This document shows, in pieces, positions 46,829-55,183 of a stretch of 64,000 bases of DNA (the first letter of the stretch is position 1; each line of letters begins with the position of its first letter). The notes under the pieces were generated by a model. That model saw only the letters and a program-made list of their open reading frames with translations. It did no database searches and had not been told where the DNA came from. The stretch is from CAZYSK01 sp964649415 (GTDB lineage Bacteria > Chloroflexota > Anaerolineae > B4-G1). The stretch is taken from positions 1 to 64,000 of the forward strand of contig CAZYSK010000024.1 of the NCBI GenBank assembly GCA_964649415.1, in the 5' to 3' direction. Made by a program: the position numbers and the translations under genes.

Positions 46829-48013
46829 GTGACAGATATGCAGGAGAGGCGCAAGCCCAAGGACCGGGACTTCCTCCGTACCCGCGAGGGCATGTTCTTC
46901 TGTGTGACCGGTTATCTGCACCCGCCGGATCGGTATACCGCCTATCTCAAGTATTCGCCTGCTGCGTCGGGGAAGTGGCACAATGCGGAGACGGCCTACC
47001 AGCGGGAACTGCCTTACTACCACGTCCGCAGTGTGGAGGATACAATCCAGCATCTGGAGGCGCATTACCCCTGGTACGTCGCGGATTGCCCCGTCCGGAA
47101 TATCCGCTTCTCAATGGTGCCCCGGGAATACGTCGCCCGCTACTACGATCCACAGGAGCGGTTGAGGGAGATACTGGCGCATCCTGGCGACTCGCTGGAG
47201 GAGGAGGTGTGTGGTCTGGCGACCGAGATCGCCGAGACCGCCGGCGTGCCCGTCGGCGATCTGGGTATCACGGGATCGATCCTGATCGGATTGCACAACC
47301 CGACCTTCTCGGATATTGATCTGGTGGTGTATGGGCGGCAGAGCGCCCGTCGGGTGCGCCGGGCCTTGGGCGCGGGGGACAACGAATCGGGAAAGGAACG
47401 AAGGGGGAGAGCAGCGCAGTCCGCTGCGCCGCGAATCCGCGAGTTGGGCGCGGCGTTCATCGAGCGCTGGAGCCGGGGAATCGCGGAGCGCTTTCCCTTG
47501 ACGGTGAGTGAGGCGCAGTATCTCGCCCGCCGGCGTTGGAACTACGGCTGGTACGGGGAGCGGTATTTCTCGATCCACCCGATCCGCACGGATGACGAGA
47601 TCACCGAGCACTACGGAGATCACATCTACCGCGGCCAGGGAGCCGCACGAATCCGGGCCACCGTTGTCGGCACGAGCGACGCGCTGTTCATGCCCGCCGG
47701 GTACCTGCTGGCGGACGTGGAGGTCTTGGAAGGCCTTGCAGAGGCGGCGGATGTCCGGGAACTGGTCTCCTACGAGGGTCTCTATCGCGACGTGGCCGAC
47801 GTGGGGCAGAGAATCGAGGCCAAGGGGAACGTGGAGCGAGTGGACGCGGACATTGCGGACATTGATAGCGCGTCCGTCCGTGCGTCCGCGGCAGACCCTA
47901 AAGGTTTCGGAAAACCTTTAGGGTCTGACATCAGGCTGGTGGTCGGCACGAGCGCCCTCAAGGGTGAGGGGTACATACGGCCGCTTCCCGCCGGGGATAG
48001 CGCGGACAACTGA
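46829..48013 (+). CDS. Predicted nucleotidyltransferase, COG1665-like (paralogue 2), with two repeat insertions
   Basis: A 394-aa paralogue of the 42714 protein. The central motif is GITGSILIGLHNPTFSDIDLVVYG and the C-terminus ends with GYIRPLPAG as its paralogue ends DYVRPERV. Two insertions set it apart: GDNESGKERRG followed by palindrome-encoded residues at about 182-208, and ADIADIDSASVRASAADPK then GFGKPLGSD at about 344-370. The paralogue lacks both, so the parent fold tolerates them in surface loops. GTG 46829 is three bases after larC, and the stop overlaps the symporter start. Confidence 0.65.
   Translation: MTDMQERRKPKDRDFLRTREGMFFCVTGYLHPPDRYTAYLKYSPAASGKWHNAETAYQRELPYYHVRSVEDTIQHLEAHYPWYVADCPVRNIRFSMVPREYVARYYDPQERLREILAHPGDSLEEEVCGLATEIAETAGVPVGDLGITGSILIGLHNPTFSDIDLVVYGRQSARRVRRALGAGDNESGKERRGRAAQSAAPRIRELGAAFIERWSRGIAERFPLTVSEAQYLARRRWNYGWYGERYFSIHPIRTDDEITEHYGDHIYRGQGAARIRATVVGTSDALFMPAGYLLADVEVLEGLAEAADVRELVSYEGLYRDVADVGQRIEAKGNVERVDADIADIDSASVRASAADPKGFGKPLGSDIRLVVGTSALKGEGYIRPLPAGDSADN
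47374..47430. repeat. In-frame repeat element (GDNESGKERRG type), copy 2
   Basis: Bases 47374-47407 are identical to 32269-32302 and are read in the same frame. They are followed by the stem GCAGCG-CAGTC-CGCTGC. It is inserted in the second nucleotidyltransferase gene. Confidence 0.85.
47849..47930. repeat. In-frame GACCCTAAAGGTTT palindrome with GCGGACATT flank
   Basis: Arms GACCCTAAAGGTTT (47894-47907) and AAACCTTTAGGGTC (47912-47925) are a perfect 14-bp hairpin. The left flank GCGGACATTGCGGACATT is almost the same 18 bases that precede the 58-base element in fwdC and larE, showing that different palindromes share a common flank. The palindrome itself matches the intergenic copy at 18298-18329. 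Confidence 0.9.
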
Positions 48014-49380
48014 TGGCGGAAGCGGTCTTCCTGATATACGTCGCCACGGTCATGGTGATGGGCGTCAAGGCCAAAGCTAAGACGCTGGAGACGTTCATCC
48101 TGGGCGACGTGCTGGACACGAAGACGATGGTGGCCACAATCGTGTCCACGTTCTACGGCGCGTCTGCCATCCTTGGCGGGGTGAGCCTGACGTACCAGTT
48201 GGGGCTGGACGTAATCTGGTTCATGGTGCCCTTCTATCTGGGCAACGTGGCCATCATCCTCTTGCTCAAGCGGATCGCTTCCTCAGAAAGGTGCACGCTG
48301 CCAGGCTTCCTGGGCGACTTCTACGGCAATGGGTTCGCTGTGGCAAGTTCGATGCTGTTGGTGACTCTGTGCCTCGTTCCGGAGGAGATCATCGCCGGGG
48401 GAAAGATCCTATCCCTGTTCACGTCAATGCCCGTGGAGGCGGCGATGGGCGCTATGACCTTCGTGTTGGTGGTGCCTGTTGCCATCGGCGGGATGAAAGC
48501 AGACGTGATAACGGATATCGCTCAGTTCGCCCTGATGTTGATCATGCTTGGCGTCATGGTGCTGTTCCTCGGCCATACGGGCCGCCTGGGCCTGCAGCCG
48601 GACCTGGACTCGGGTGTCCCGCCCGGGCATCTGACTCTCTGCTCGTCTCTATCGCTGCAGGAAATCGCCGTGTTCTTCGTCTCCTTCTTCTTCCTGCCGA
48701 TCACCTCAGCACCTCTGTACCTGCGCTTCTTTGCCTCGGAGTCAGAAGCGTGCTCCAGGAAATCGGTGCTGTCGTCTGTCGCGATATGGATGGTCGTAGA
48801 CGCGATCATCGTGCTCTGCGGCTTCGCGGCCCTGCGGATGTTTCCGAACCTGGACGATCCAGATATGTCGTTCGTCCTGCTTGGGATGGCGATGCCCCCG
48901 GTGGGTCGGGGCGTGTTCACTATAGGGCTGCTGGCCGCGATCATGAGCACGGTGAACTCCTTTCTCCAGTCCGGGGCGTCAAGCCTGGCGCACGACGCAT
49001 TCAGGCATTTCATGCCTGGAACCAGTGACCGGCGATTGCTCGCGCTGTCCAGGGTGTTCGTGATTGTGCTGGGCTTGCTGAGCCTGGCGCTGGCTCTGTG
49101 GTTCCAGATGATCGTGCCGGCGCTGTTGTTCACGTTGAGTATGTGGACGGCCGGGGTGCTGGTTCCCACTCTGGCGGCTCTCAGCGGCGTGCGGTTGAGG
49201 AAGCGGTCGGCGTGGGCCAGTCTGGCGGCCGGGACACTATCCTGTCTGGCCTGGCAGATGGCGCAGCCGTTTCAGGTAGATGCGTTGTTCGTCGGCCTGG
49301 GATGCTCTGTGCTCGCCGCGCTTATCTCGGAAGTCCTGCCCGGTCGCGCTCAGGGGGCGCAGCGGACTGCGCCTTGGTAG
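48013..49380 (+). CDS. Sodium:solute symporter family (SSS) transporter
   Basis: A 455-aa membrane protein with about 12 helices, in the SSS family (TLETFILGD at the start of helix 1, FYGASAILGGVSLTYQLGLD, FVSFFFLPITSAPLYLRFF, GLLAAIMSTVNSFLQSGASSLAHD). It would bring in an organic solute with sodium; the substrate is unknown but its position at the end of the C1 cluster hints at a C1 precursor or a cofactor substrate. The last residues, RAQGAQRTAPW, are encoded by the 33-base tandem repeat. Confidence 0.85.
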   Translation: MAEAVFLIYVATVMVMGVKAKAKTLETFILGDVLDTKTMVATIVSTFYGASAILGGVSLTYQLGLDVIWFMVPFYLGNVAIILLLKRIASSERCTLPGFLGDFYGNGFAVASSMLLVTLCLVPEEIIAGGKILSLFTSMPVEAAMGAMTFVLVVPVAIGGMKADVITDIAQFALMLIMLGVMVLFLGHTGRLGLQPDLDSGVPPGHLTLCSSLSLQEIAVFFVSFFFLPITSAPLYLRFFASESEACSRKSVLSSVAIWMVVDAIIVLCGFAALRMFPNLDDPDMSFVLLGMAMPPVGRGVFTIGLLAAIMSTVNSFLQSGASSLAHDAFRHFMPGTSDRRLLALSRVFVIVLGLLSLALALWFQMIVPALLFTLSMWTAGVLVPTLAALSGVRLRKRSAWASLAAGTLSCLAWQMAQPFQVDALFVGLGCSVLAALISEVLPGRAQGAQRTAPW

Positions 49381-49452
49381 AGGAGCGGGGCGCAGCGGAC
49401 TGCGCCTTGGTAGAGGAGCGGGGCGCAGCGGACTGCGCCTTGGTAGAGGAGC
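49354..49452. repeat. 33-base tandem repeat, three copies, bridging two genes
   Basis: Three identical 33-base units (49354-49386, 49387-49419, 49420-49452), each with the hairpin GGCGCAG-CGGA-CTGCGCC. The first forms the 3' end of the symporter gene. In another frame all three are open (RGAADCALVEE) and lead into the next gene. The same hairpin is inside the ATP-grasp gene at about 32308. Confidence 0.95.
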
Positions 49453-49463
49453 GGGGTGAAGCG

Positions 49464-50321
49464 GTGAATCCGCGAGGAGAAAGGGTCGGGCCACGACTGG
49501 GCCTCAATATGCATCCCCGGTGGGTGGGGGGCGGCACGCCTGGCGCGTTTCTCTTTCCCCTGAGGGAACTGGGCCTGAGCGTCCTCGAGTTCGGCTTGAA
49601 CCTCACGGCTCCCGATTGGCCGGAGATGGACGCCTTGATCAAAGCGTGCCATCAGTTGGGGTTCCTGCTGAGCTTTCACGCGCCTTTCAAAGGCCCGCAC
49701 AACCCGGCCGGTTTCTCTGGCCCCAAGCGGGGGGAACTCGAATCGCTGTATGCGCCGGCCATGCGCTATGCCGCTGGATTTGCCGAGGAGATGGGGCCTG
49801 TCAGTCTCGTCGTTCACGGGGCTAAGGGGAATCGCCCGCGCGAGGCGCTGCGGCGGGACACCGCGGCTTTCCTGACGTGGATATCGCAGGAGTGGCCGGA
49901 CGTTCGCCCCTCCCTCGAGCTCCTGTATCGGGATGAGAACGTGGTCAAGGTCGGGGACAACAAGCCGGAACTGGTTGAGCTCGTCTCCGGGCTGGGGCTG
50001 GCGCAGGTCGGTATCTGCTGGGATATGGGTCACGATGCGCGCAACGGTTCGAAACCCGTTCCGCCTGGATTTCTGGCGCGGGTGAGACATGTGCATGCCC
50101 ACGACGTCTCTCCCGATGGGAAGGATCACTGTCCACTGGTTTTCGGCAACGTGCCCTACGCCCGCCATCTGCGTCGCCTGGGGCAGGTGGGCTATGGTGG
50201 GACGATCATTCTCGAGGTGAACGGTGTCCGCGTGTGTGACCTGGCGACAGGGCGGGGGAAGAAGCCTATCGAGATTCTGCAGGATAGCTTCGTGGAGTTG
50301 GCCCGGGTAATCTCTGTGTGA
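49464..50321 (+). CDS. Xylose-isomerase-like TIM-barrel protein (AP endonuclease family 2 fold)
   Basis: A 285-aa TIM barrel of the sugar-isomerase/AP-endonuclease 2 type. Visible are PRLGLNMHPRWV at strand 1, LSFHAPFKGPHN with a metal-ligand histidine, VSLVVHGAKG, PSLELLYRDENVVKVGDN, VGICWDMGHDARNG (aspartate-histidine ligands) and VRHVHAHDVSPDGKDHCPLVFGNVPY. The substrate is unknown. GTG 49464 is chosen for completeness of strand 1; the frame is open further upstream only because the repeat array lacks stops in it. It closes the plus-strand cluster. Confidence 0.7.
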   Translation: MNPRGERVGPRLGLNMHPRWVGGGTPGAFLFPLRELGLSVLEFGLNLTAPDWPEMDALIKACHQLGFLLSFHAPFKGPHNPAGFSGPKRGELESLYAPAMRYAAGFAEEMGPVSLVVHGAKGNRPREALRRDTAAFLTWISQEWPDVRPSLELLYRDENVVKVGDNKPELVELVSGLGLAQVGICWDMGHDARNGSKPVPPGFLARVRHVHAHDVSPDGKDHCPLVFGNVPYARHLRRLGQVGYGGTIILEVNGVRVCDLATGRGKKPIEILQDSFVELARVISV

Positions 50322-50337
50322 TGATATAGCGAGCCAT

Positions 50338-50445
50338 CATCCCTACAAAGGCGCCGTTCTGACGGCGCACTAACATCCCTACAAAGGCGCCGTTCTGACG
50401 GCGCGCTAACATCCCTACAAAGGCGCCGTTCTGACGGCGCGCTAA
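50338..50445. repeat. 36-base tandem repeat, three copies
   Basis: Units 50338-50373, 50374-50409 and 50410-50445, each containing the palindrome GGCGCCGT-TCTG-ACGGCGC preceded by CCCTACAAA. The last unit contains the stop of the convergent lipoprotein gene. A related single copy in reverse orientation lies at about 31490-31535. Confidence 0.95.
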
Positions 50446-51308
50446 TCGCCGCTCAGGCCGTCGATCTTGCGGGCCTGGCGCGTTGTCAGGTCGAGCAGGT
50501 AGATGCCCTCTGTGTTGTCCTGCACCGGGCAGGCCCATTTCATGGCCGTTACCAGTTCGGTGTTGCTTCGCCACCTACCTGGGGCTGTCAGATCGCCCGC
50601 TGTCGTGGGATAGAAGGAAGCCGCCTCGTCATCTCTTGGCAATCCTGCGAAATCTGTCTGATGGTAGACGGCCGCTGTCCGCATAGTCGCGTCCAGTTCA
50701 ACGACCGTGAGCCTGTATCCCACATGGCAGGCGTCGCCCCATAGTACACCGGCAAGCACGGCCACATAGCGACCATCGGGCGAGACGCGCGGAGCGTGTC
50801 CCGTGCCGATCTGGTGTCTCTCTCCGGTCTCGACGTCGCGGATGCAGACATCCGCCTCTAGAGGGGGGATTGATATGATCCACAATGTGTCTTCCCTGTT
50901 CACGACTGGCTGTGAAGGATCGCGGTCACTGTACACGATATGGTCCCCATTGGGGAACCAAGCCAGGCTGGAGATCTCATCGATGACCAGGATCTTGTGC
51001 TGTTGGCCATCCGCGTCCTGCACGATCAGGGTGCCGAGGTCTTGCACGACTGCTAGGCGCGAGTTGTCCGGAGACGGGAATGGCAGGGTGGTTGTCGTTG
51101 CAGGGGAGGCCGTTGCGGTTGTTGGCGGGAGGGACGGGGGCGGCGTGCGGATGGCCGCATGAGGGCTTTCTGTCCCAGGTGCTACCGGCGTCGGATCTGG
51201 GGCAGAGGTGGGGGAGACCGCTGGAGCACAACTGAGAAACGTGACAATCAGTGCTGTGACTGTCAACGAAAGCCATCCTTTGCTGCTACTGATGTTGATC
51301 ACTCTCAT
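50442..51308 (-). CDS. Putative lipoprotein with beta-propeller-like repeats
   Basis: A 288-aa secreted lipoprotein: a hydrophobic signal segment (residues 9-26) ends at the lipobox LSCAP (cysteine about 27), followed by a low-complexity P/T/S linker to about residue 75. The rest has TolB/WD40-like blades: SPDNSRLAVVQDLGTLIVQDADG, ISSLAWFPNGDHIVYSDRD and APRVSPDGRYVAVLAG. Binding or scaffold roles are usual for such propellers. It lies downstream of the ABC exporter genes in the same direction, so it may be an accessory to that complex. Confidence 0.7.
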   Translation of the reverse strand: MRVINISSSKGWLSLTVTALIVTFLSCAPAVSPTSAPDPTPVAPGTESPHAAIRTPPPSLPPTTATASPATTTTLPFPSPDNSRLAVVQDLGTLIVQDADGQQHKILVIDEISSLAWFPNGDHIVYSDRDPSQPVVNREDTLWIISIPPLEADVCIRDVETGERHQIGTGHAPRVSPDGRYVAVLAGVLWGDACHVGYRLTVVELDATMRTAAVYHQTDFAGLPRDDEAASFYPTTAGDLTAPGRWRSNTELVTAMKWACPVQDNTEGIYLLDLTTRQARKIDGLSGD

Positions 51309-51321
51309 CCTCGCTTTTGGG

Positions 51322-51444
51322 GGCGGCGCGTATGGAAACGCGCCCTACGTTGGCCGATGGTTCGGCGGGGGCGGCGTGTATGGAAACGCGCCCTACGTTG
51401 GCTGATGGTTCGGCGGGGGCGGCGCGTATGGAAACGCGCCCTAC
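51322..51444. repeat. 48-base tandem repeat (GGCGCGTATGGAAACGCGCC), 2.5 copies
   Basis: Period exactly 48: the hairpin GGCGCGT-ATGGAA-ACGCGCC starts at 51325, 51373 (one changed base) and 51421, separated by CTACGTTGGCYGATGGTTCGG. It fills the gap between the lipoprotein start and the stop of the permease gene. Confidence 0.95.
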
Positions 51445-51459
51445 AGGGATTGGGGATCG

Positions 51460-54021
51460 TCACTCGTATTGCACCGCCCGCACGATGTTGACTTTCGTGG
51501 CCCGCCACGCCGGGTAGAGGGACGCGAGCTGGGAGATGCCCAGCGCGAGGACCGCGCCGACGACAAGCAGGCTCTTGGGCAGGACGAACTCCAGTTCCCA
51601 GCCTGAGCTCTGTGCCATTCCCTGCACGGCGAAGTAAGCCACGTACGTCCCAACCGCCACCCCGAACAGCCCACCGAGGATGCCGATGATCAAGGCCTCG
51701 GCCAGGACCATCCTGACCACCTGCCAGCGGGTCATGCCGACTGCCCGTAAGATTCCGATCTCCCGGATACGCTCCAGGACGTTCATCGTCATCGTGTTGG
51801 TCACGCCCAGCGTACCGATGACAATGCCGATTCCGACGACGATGTCGAAGAAGGTCATCACCGACATGAACTCCTTCAGCCATCTCTCCCTGTAATCCTG
51901 TCCGGACGCCACCTCGATGTGCCGGCGCTTGCCGTACTGGTCCTCCATCCGCTGCTGTACCTGGTCGACATCGGCCCCTGGCGCGACGTCCACAACGAAG
52001 ATGTCGGCCTTGTCCGTCCTGAAGTAGCGCTGTAGATCTGGCCAAGAGCCTGTGACCGACTGGCCGCCCCACGTATAGTCCGCGATCACGCCGGCCACGG
52101 CGAAGTCCTGTTCTCCACGGGACGTGCGGAGACGGATGGCGTCGCCCTTTCCGAAGTCATACTTCTCGCTCATCAGAGTGGAGATGAACACCGCGTTCCC
52201 CTCCACCAGGCGCTCCACCATCGCCTGCCCATCGCCCTGACCTGAAGCGAACTCGAATTCGCTGATCTGGATGTACTCCAGGGGTTTGACGGCTACAAAG
52301 GCGACGTCGTCGTCCTGGGGGGTGAAGCCCTCGTGTGTCGTGGTCCCCGCCACCTTAGTGTGCTGGTAGCGCATAGGTGTGATCCCGACCACGCCCTCGA
52401 TGGTCGCCAGTTCCTCCCGCAGGTCGAGCCGCATGGGTTGGTAGGAGTCTACGAACAGATCCCCCTGCATGGCCGTTTGCATCCAGGCTCTTACGTCAGA
52501 CGTCATACTCGTTGATTGCGCACCGATCACGATGAGCATGAGCACGCTCATCGTCAGAGCGCCGGCCGTGACGGTGGTGCGGCCCAGAGCCCGGTTGACG
52601 TTGCTGCCCCCGATCCGCCCCTCGGTGCCGTAGAGGAGGGCGATGGCGGGCCGGGCGAGCCGCTCCAGCAGGCGGATGACGAGGGGGAGGAGCAGCGTGA
52701 CACCGGCCAGGAGGACCAGGAAGGTCATCTGGTCAAAGCCCATCTGGGCGACGTCCTCGGGGATGGGAATGAACGACGTGGACTCGGCCAGGAGTATGAG
52801 CGCCAGCCCGACCTTCCAGCCGTGCCGGATGAGCCAACCTGCCTTGTGCCCTGTGCCTCTGACGGTCAGGGCCTGGATGGGTGAGATACGGCCGGCGCGG
52901 ATGGCAGGAATGAGCGCGCCGCCTATTGTCACTGCCATTCCCACGGCCAGTCCGGCGATGAGGCCGCTGGGTGGCACGGAAAGGGTCCACTCGGTCAATC
53001 CAAAGGGCGCACTGAGCATGCGCGTCATCGCCAGGGACAGCAGCAGCCCAAGGAGGATGCCGAGGAGAGAGCCTGCGAGCCCTAGAATGAGGGCCTCGGA
53101 CAGAATGAGGCGGAAGTTCTGCCCCTTGGTGGCGCCGACTGCCCTGAGCATCCCGATCTCGCGCATGCGCTCCACGACTGTCATCGAGAACGTGTTGAAG
53201 ATCAGGTACGCGCCCCCGAACAGGGCTGTGGCGGCGAAGAAGCTGAGCCCCAGGGATATGCCCTCCAGCGCTTCGGTGATGGTCTTGGCCCTGGCGGCGG
53301 GGTATAGGGCTTCGTAGGACGCGCCCACTTCATCCTGGAGCGCGGCCTTCAGCCGATCCAGTGTGCTGGTGGATTGGGCAATCTCTTCCTTGGCGATGAT
53401 GTCGATGGTGTCAATCCTGTGTCGCCGTGCAAAGATGTCCTGGGAGTCCGTGAGGGGCATCACGATCTGCGCCCGCCGGGCCGGTCCCTCCTTAGCCATG
53501 ATGCCCACGACCAGGACCTGCTCCGGCCCCTGGGCCCCCAGGAGTGTCACGTTCTCGCCTACCTCGATACCATGCTCGGTGGATAGATCCTTCACGACGA
53601 TGGCCGTGTACTGCCGGGCGGCGGACAGAAAGCTGCCTTCGACCATATGGTATGGGCGCACGCGTGCATCTATCTCCGGGTCGACGCCGTAGACTGTGAG
53701 GGCGATCTCTCTGTCTCCGAGCAAGAGCATGGTTTCGTTGGCGGTGCTGGGCACGGCCAGCGCGACTCCCTCGACGGCTCGAACCTGCTCCAGGAGGCGC
53801 TCGTCGAACCCGTCCTCGGATATGGAGGCGGCCTGGACTGTGAGGTGGGCGGAACCTGCCACGTCGGCGAAGAGGGCTTCGAAGCCGGCGAGTATGCTCT
53901 GGTTCGCGATGGATATGCTGACAATCGTGGCTACTCCCAATATAATGCCGGCGGCCGTCAGCAGGGTGCGGCTAGGCCTGGTCCAAACGTTTCGGAGAGC
54001 TAGCGCGGACAGACGTTGCAT
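51460..54021 (-). CDS. ABC transporter permease with two FtsX domains
   Basis: An 853-aa MacB/FtsX-type permease. An N-terminal helix (TAAGIILGVATIVSISIANQS, about 20-40) leads to a periplasmic MacB-PCD domain (about 45-240) and a first FtsX domain (about 250-395). A second periplasmic domain and a second FtsX block (about 725-850, ERIREIGILRAVGMTRWQVVRMVLAEALIIGILGG) follow. Such duplicated permeases export lipoproteins, peptides or drugs, or drive periplasmic proteins mechanically. It is coupled with the ATPase at 54046, 24 bases away. Confidence 0.88.
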   Translation of the reverse strand: MQRLSALALRNVWTRPSRTLLTAAGIILGVATIVSISIANQSILAGFEALFADVAGSAHLTVQAASISEDGFDERLLEQVRAVEGVALAVPSTANETMLLLGDREIALTVYGVDPEIDARVRPYHMVEGSFLSAARQYTAIVVKDLSTEHGIEVGENVTLLGAQGPEQVLVVGIMAKEGPARRAQIVMPLTDSQDIFARRHRIDTIDIIAKEEIAQSTSTLDRLKAALQDEVGASYEALYPAARAKTITEALEGISLGLSFFAATALFGGAYLIFNTFSMTVVERMREIGMLRAVGATKGQNFRLILSEALILGLAGSLLGILLGLLLSLAMTRMLSAPFGLTEWTLSVPPSGLIAGLAVGMAVTIGGALIPAIRAGRISPIQALTVRGTGHKAGWLIRHGWKVGLALILLAESTSFIPIPEDVAQMGFDQMTFLVLLAGVTLLLPLVIRLLERLARPAIALLYGTEGRIGGSNVNRALGRTTVTAGALTMSVLMLIVIGAQSTSMTSDVRAWMQTAMQGDLFVDSYQPMRLDLREELATIEGVVGITPMRYQHTKVAGTTTHEGFTPQDDDVAFVAVKPLEYIQISEFEFASGQGDGQAMVERLVEGNAVFISTLMSEKYDFGKGDAIRLRTSRGEQDFAVAGVIADYTWGGQSVTGSWPDLQRYFRTDKADIFVVDVAPGADVDQVQQRMEDQYGKRRHIEVASGQDYRERWLKEFMSVMTFFDIVVGIGIVIGTLGVTNTMTMNVLERIREIGILRAVGMTRWQVVRMVLAEALIIGILGGLFGVAVGTYVAYFAVQGMAQSSGWELEFVLPKSLLVVGAVLALGISQLASLYPAWRATKVNIVRAVQYE

Positions 54022-54045
54022 GATGGTCTCCTCTTCCCCGTCAGA

Positions 54046-54783
<738 letters not shown>

Positions 54784-54815
54784 CTGGAGCCTCCTTCGGA
54801 GGACCGCGAACTGTG

Positions 54816-54934
54816 ACTGGAAACGTCAAACGTTGAGAGTTGTCATTGGCAAACCGGGCCGACTACCGCGGATGGAGAAATACACGATAGTACACTGGAA
54901 ACGTCAAACGTTGAGAGTTGTCATTGGCAAACCG
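54816..54934. repeat. Two direct copies of a 41-base sequence in the exporter leader
   Basis: Copies at 54816-54856 and 54894-54934 are identical. Each contains the palindrome AACGT-CAA-ACGTT followed by GAGAGTTGTCATTGGCAAA. They lie downstream of the promoter at 54947-54975, so they may be regulator sites or form leader structure. On the minus strand each copy also provides a TTGACG box. Confidence 0.85.
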
Positions 54935-54946
54935 TGTACTGTGCTC

Positions 54947-54975
54947 ATTATAGCAGCAGTTGGCTGATTTGTCAT
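54947..54975 (-). promoter_or_regulatory. Promoter of the ABC exporter operon
   Basis: On the minus strand ATGACA (54975-54970), 17 bases, TATAAT (54952-54947). The leader to the ATPase start is about 155 nt and contains the two 41-base repeats. Confidence 0.65.
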
Positions 54976-55049
54976 CGGACCGGCGGATGAATGCGAGTTG
55001 TACTTGGGTACAGTGTGCGGCTGCGGGGCAGGGATGGCTGCGCTCATTC

Positions 55050-55078
55050 TTGACTCCAGGCTGCTTTTGTGGTAGAAC
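55050..55078 (+). promoter_or_regulatory. Promoter of the D-threonine-aldolase-like gene
   Basis: TTGACT (55050-55055), 17 bases, TAGAAC (55073-55078) on the plus strand. The predicted transcript begins near 55085, giving a leader of about 100 nt. Confidence 0.55.
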
Positions 55079-55126
55079 GACACCGTTGTAGGTACAAAGT
55101 CCCGCAGGAATGGAACCAGCCAGGAT

Positions 55127-55177
55127 GCAGGGTGCCGGGGTGTATAACGTGCCCTGCTTCACCGCCAACCCCGGAGG
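55127..55177 (+). promoter_or_regulatory. H-type pseudoknot over the ribosome site (riboswitch-like)
   Basis: Two interleaved stems can form: GCAGGG (55127-55132) with CCCTGC (55152-55157), and CCGGGGT (55135-55141) with ACCCCGG (55168-55174). The second stem's 3' strand shares bases with the Shine-Dalgarno GGAGG (55173-55177) of the gene starting at 55184. This is the geometry of translational riboswitches, but no known class is recognised. Confidence 0.5.
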
Positions 55178-55183
55178 TGTCGC

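Noticed and set aside
49098..49463. N-terminal extension of the TIM-barrel gene through the tandem repeat and antiparallel symporter region.
   Set aside because: It overlaps the symporter in another frame and is open only because the repeat lacks stops; GTG 49464 gives a complete first strand of the barrel.
28108..50321. Formaldehyde-activating enzyme (fae) or LarA hidden in the cluster.
   Set aside because: I looked for a 160-170-aa Fae and for a LarA-like HxxxH/K pattern in each large product and did not see either in this window.
49354..51444. CRISPR array.
   Set aside because: The 33-, 36- and 48-base units are contiguous identical tandems with internal hairpins and no variable spacers, and there are no cas genes.
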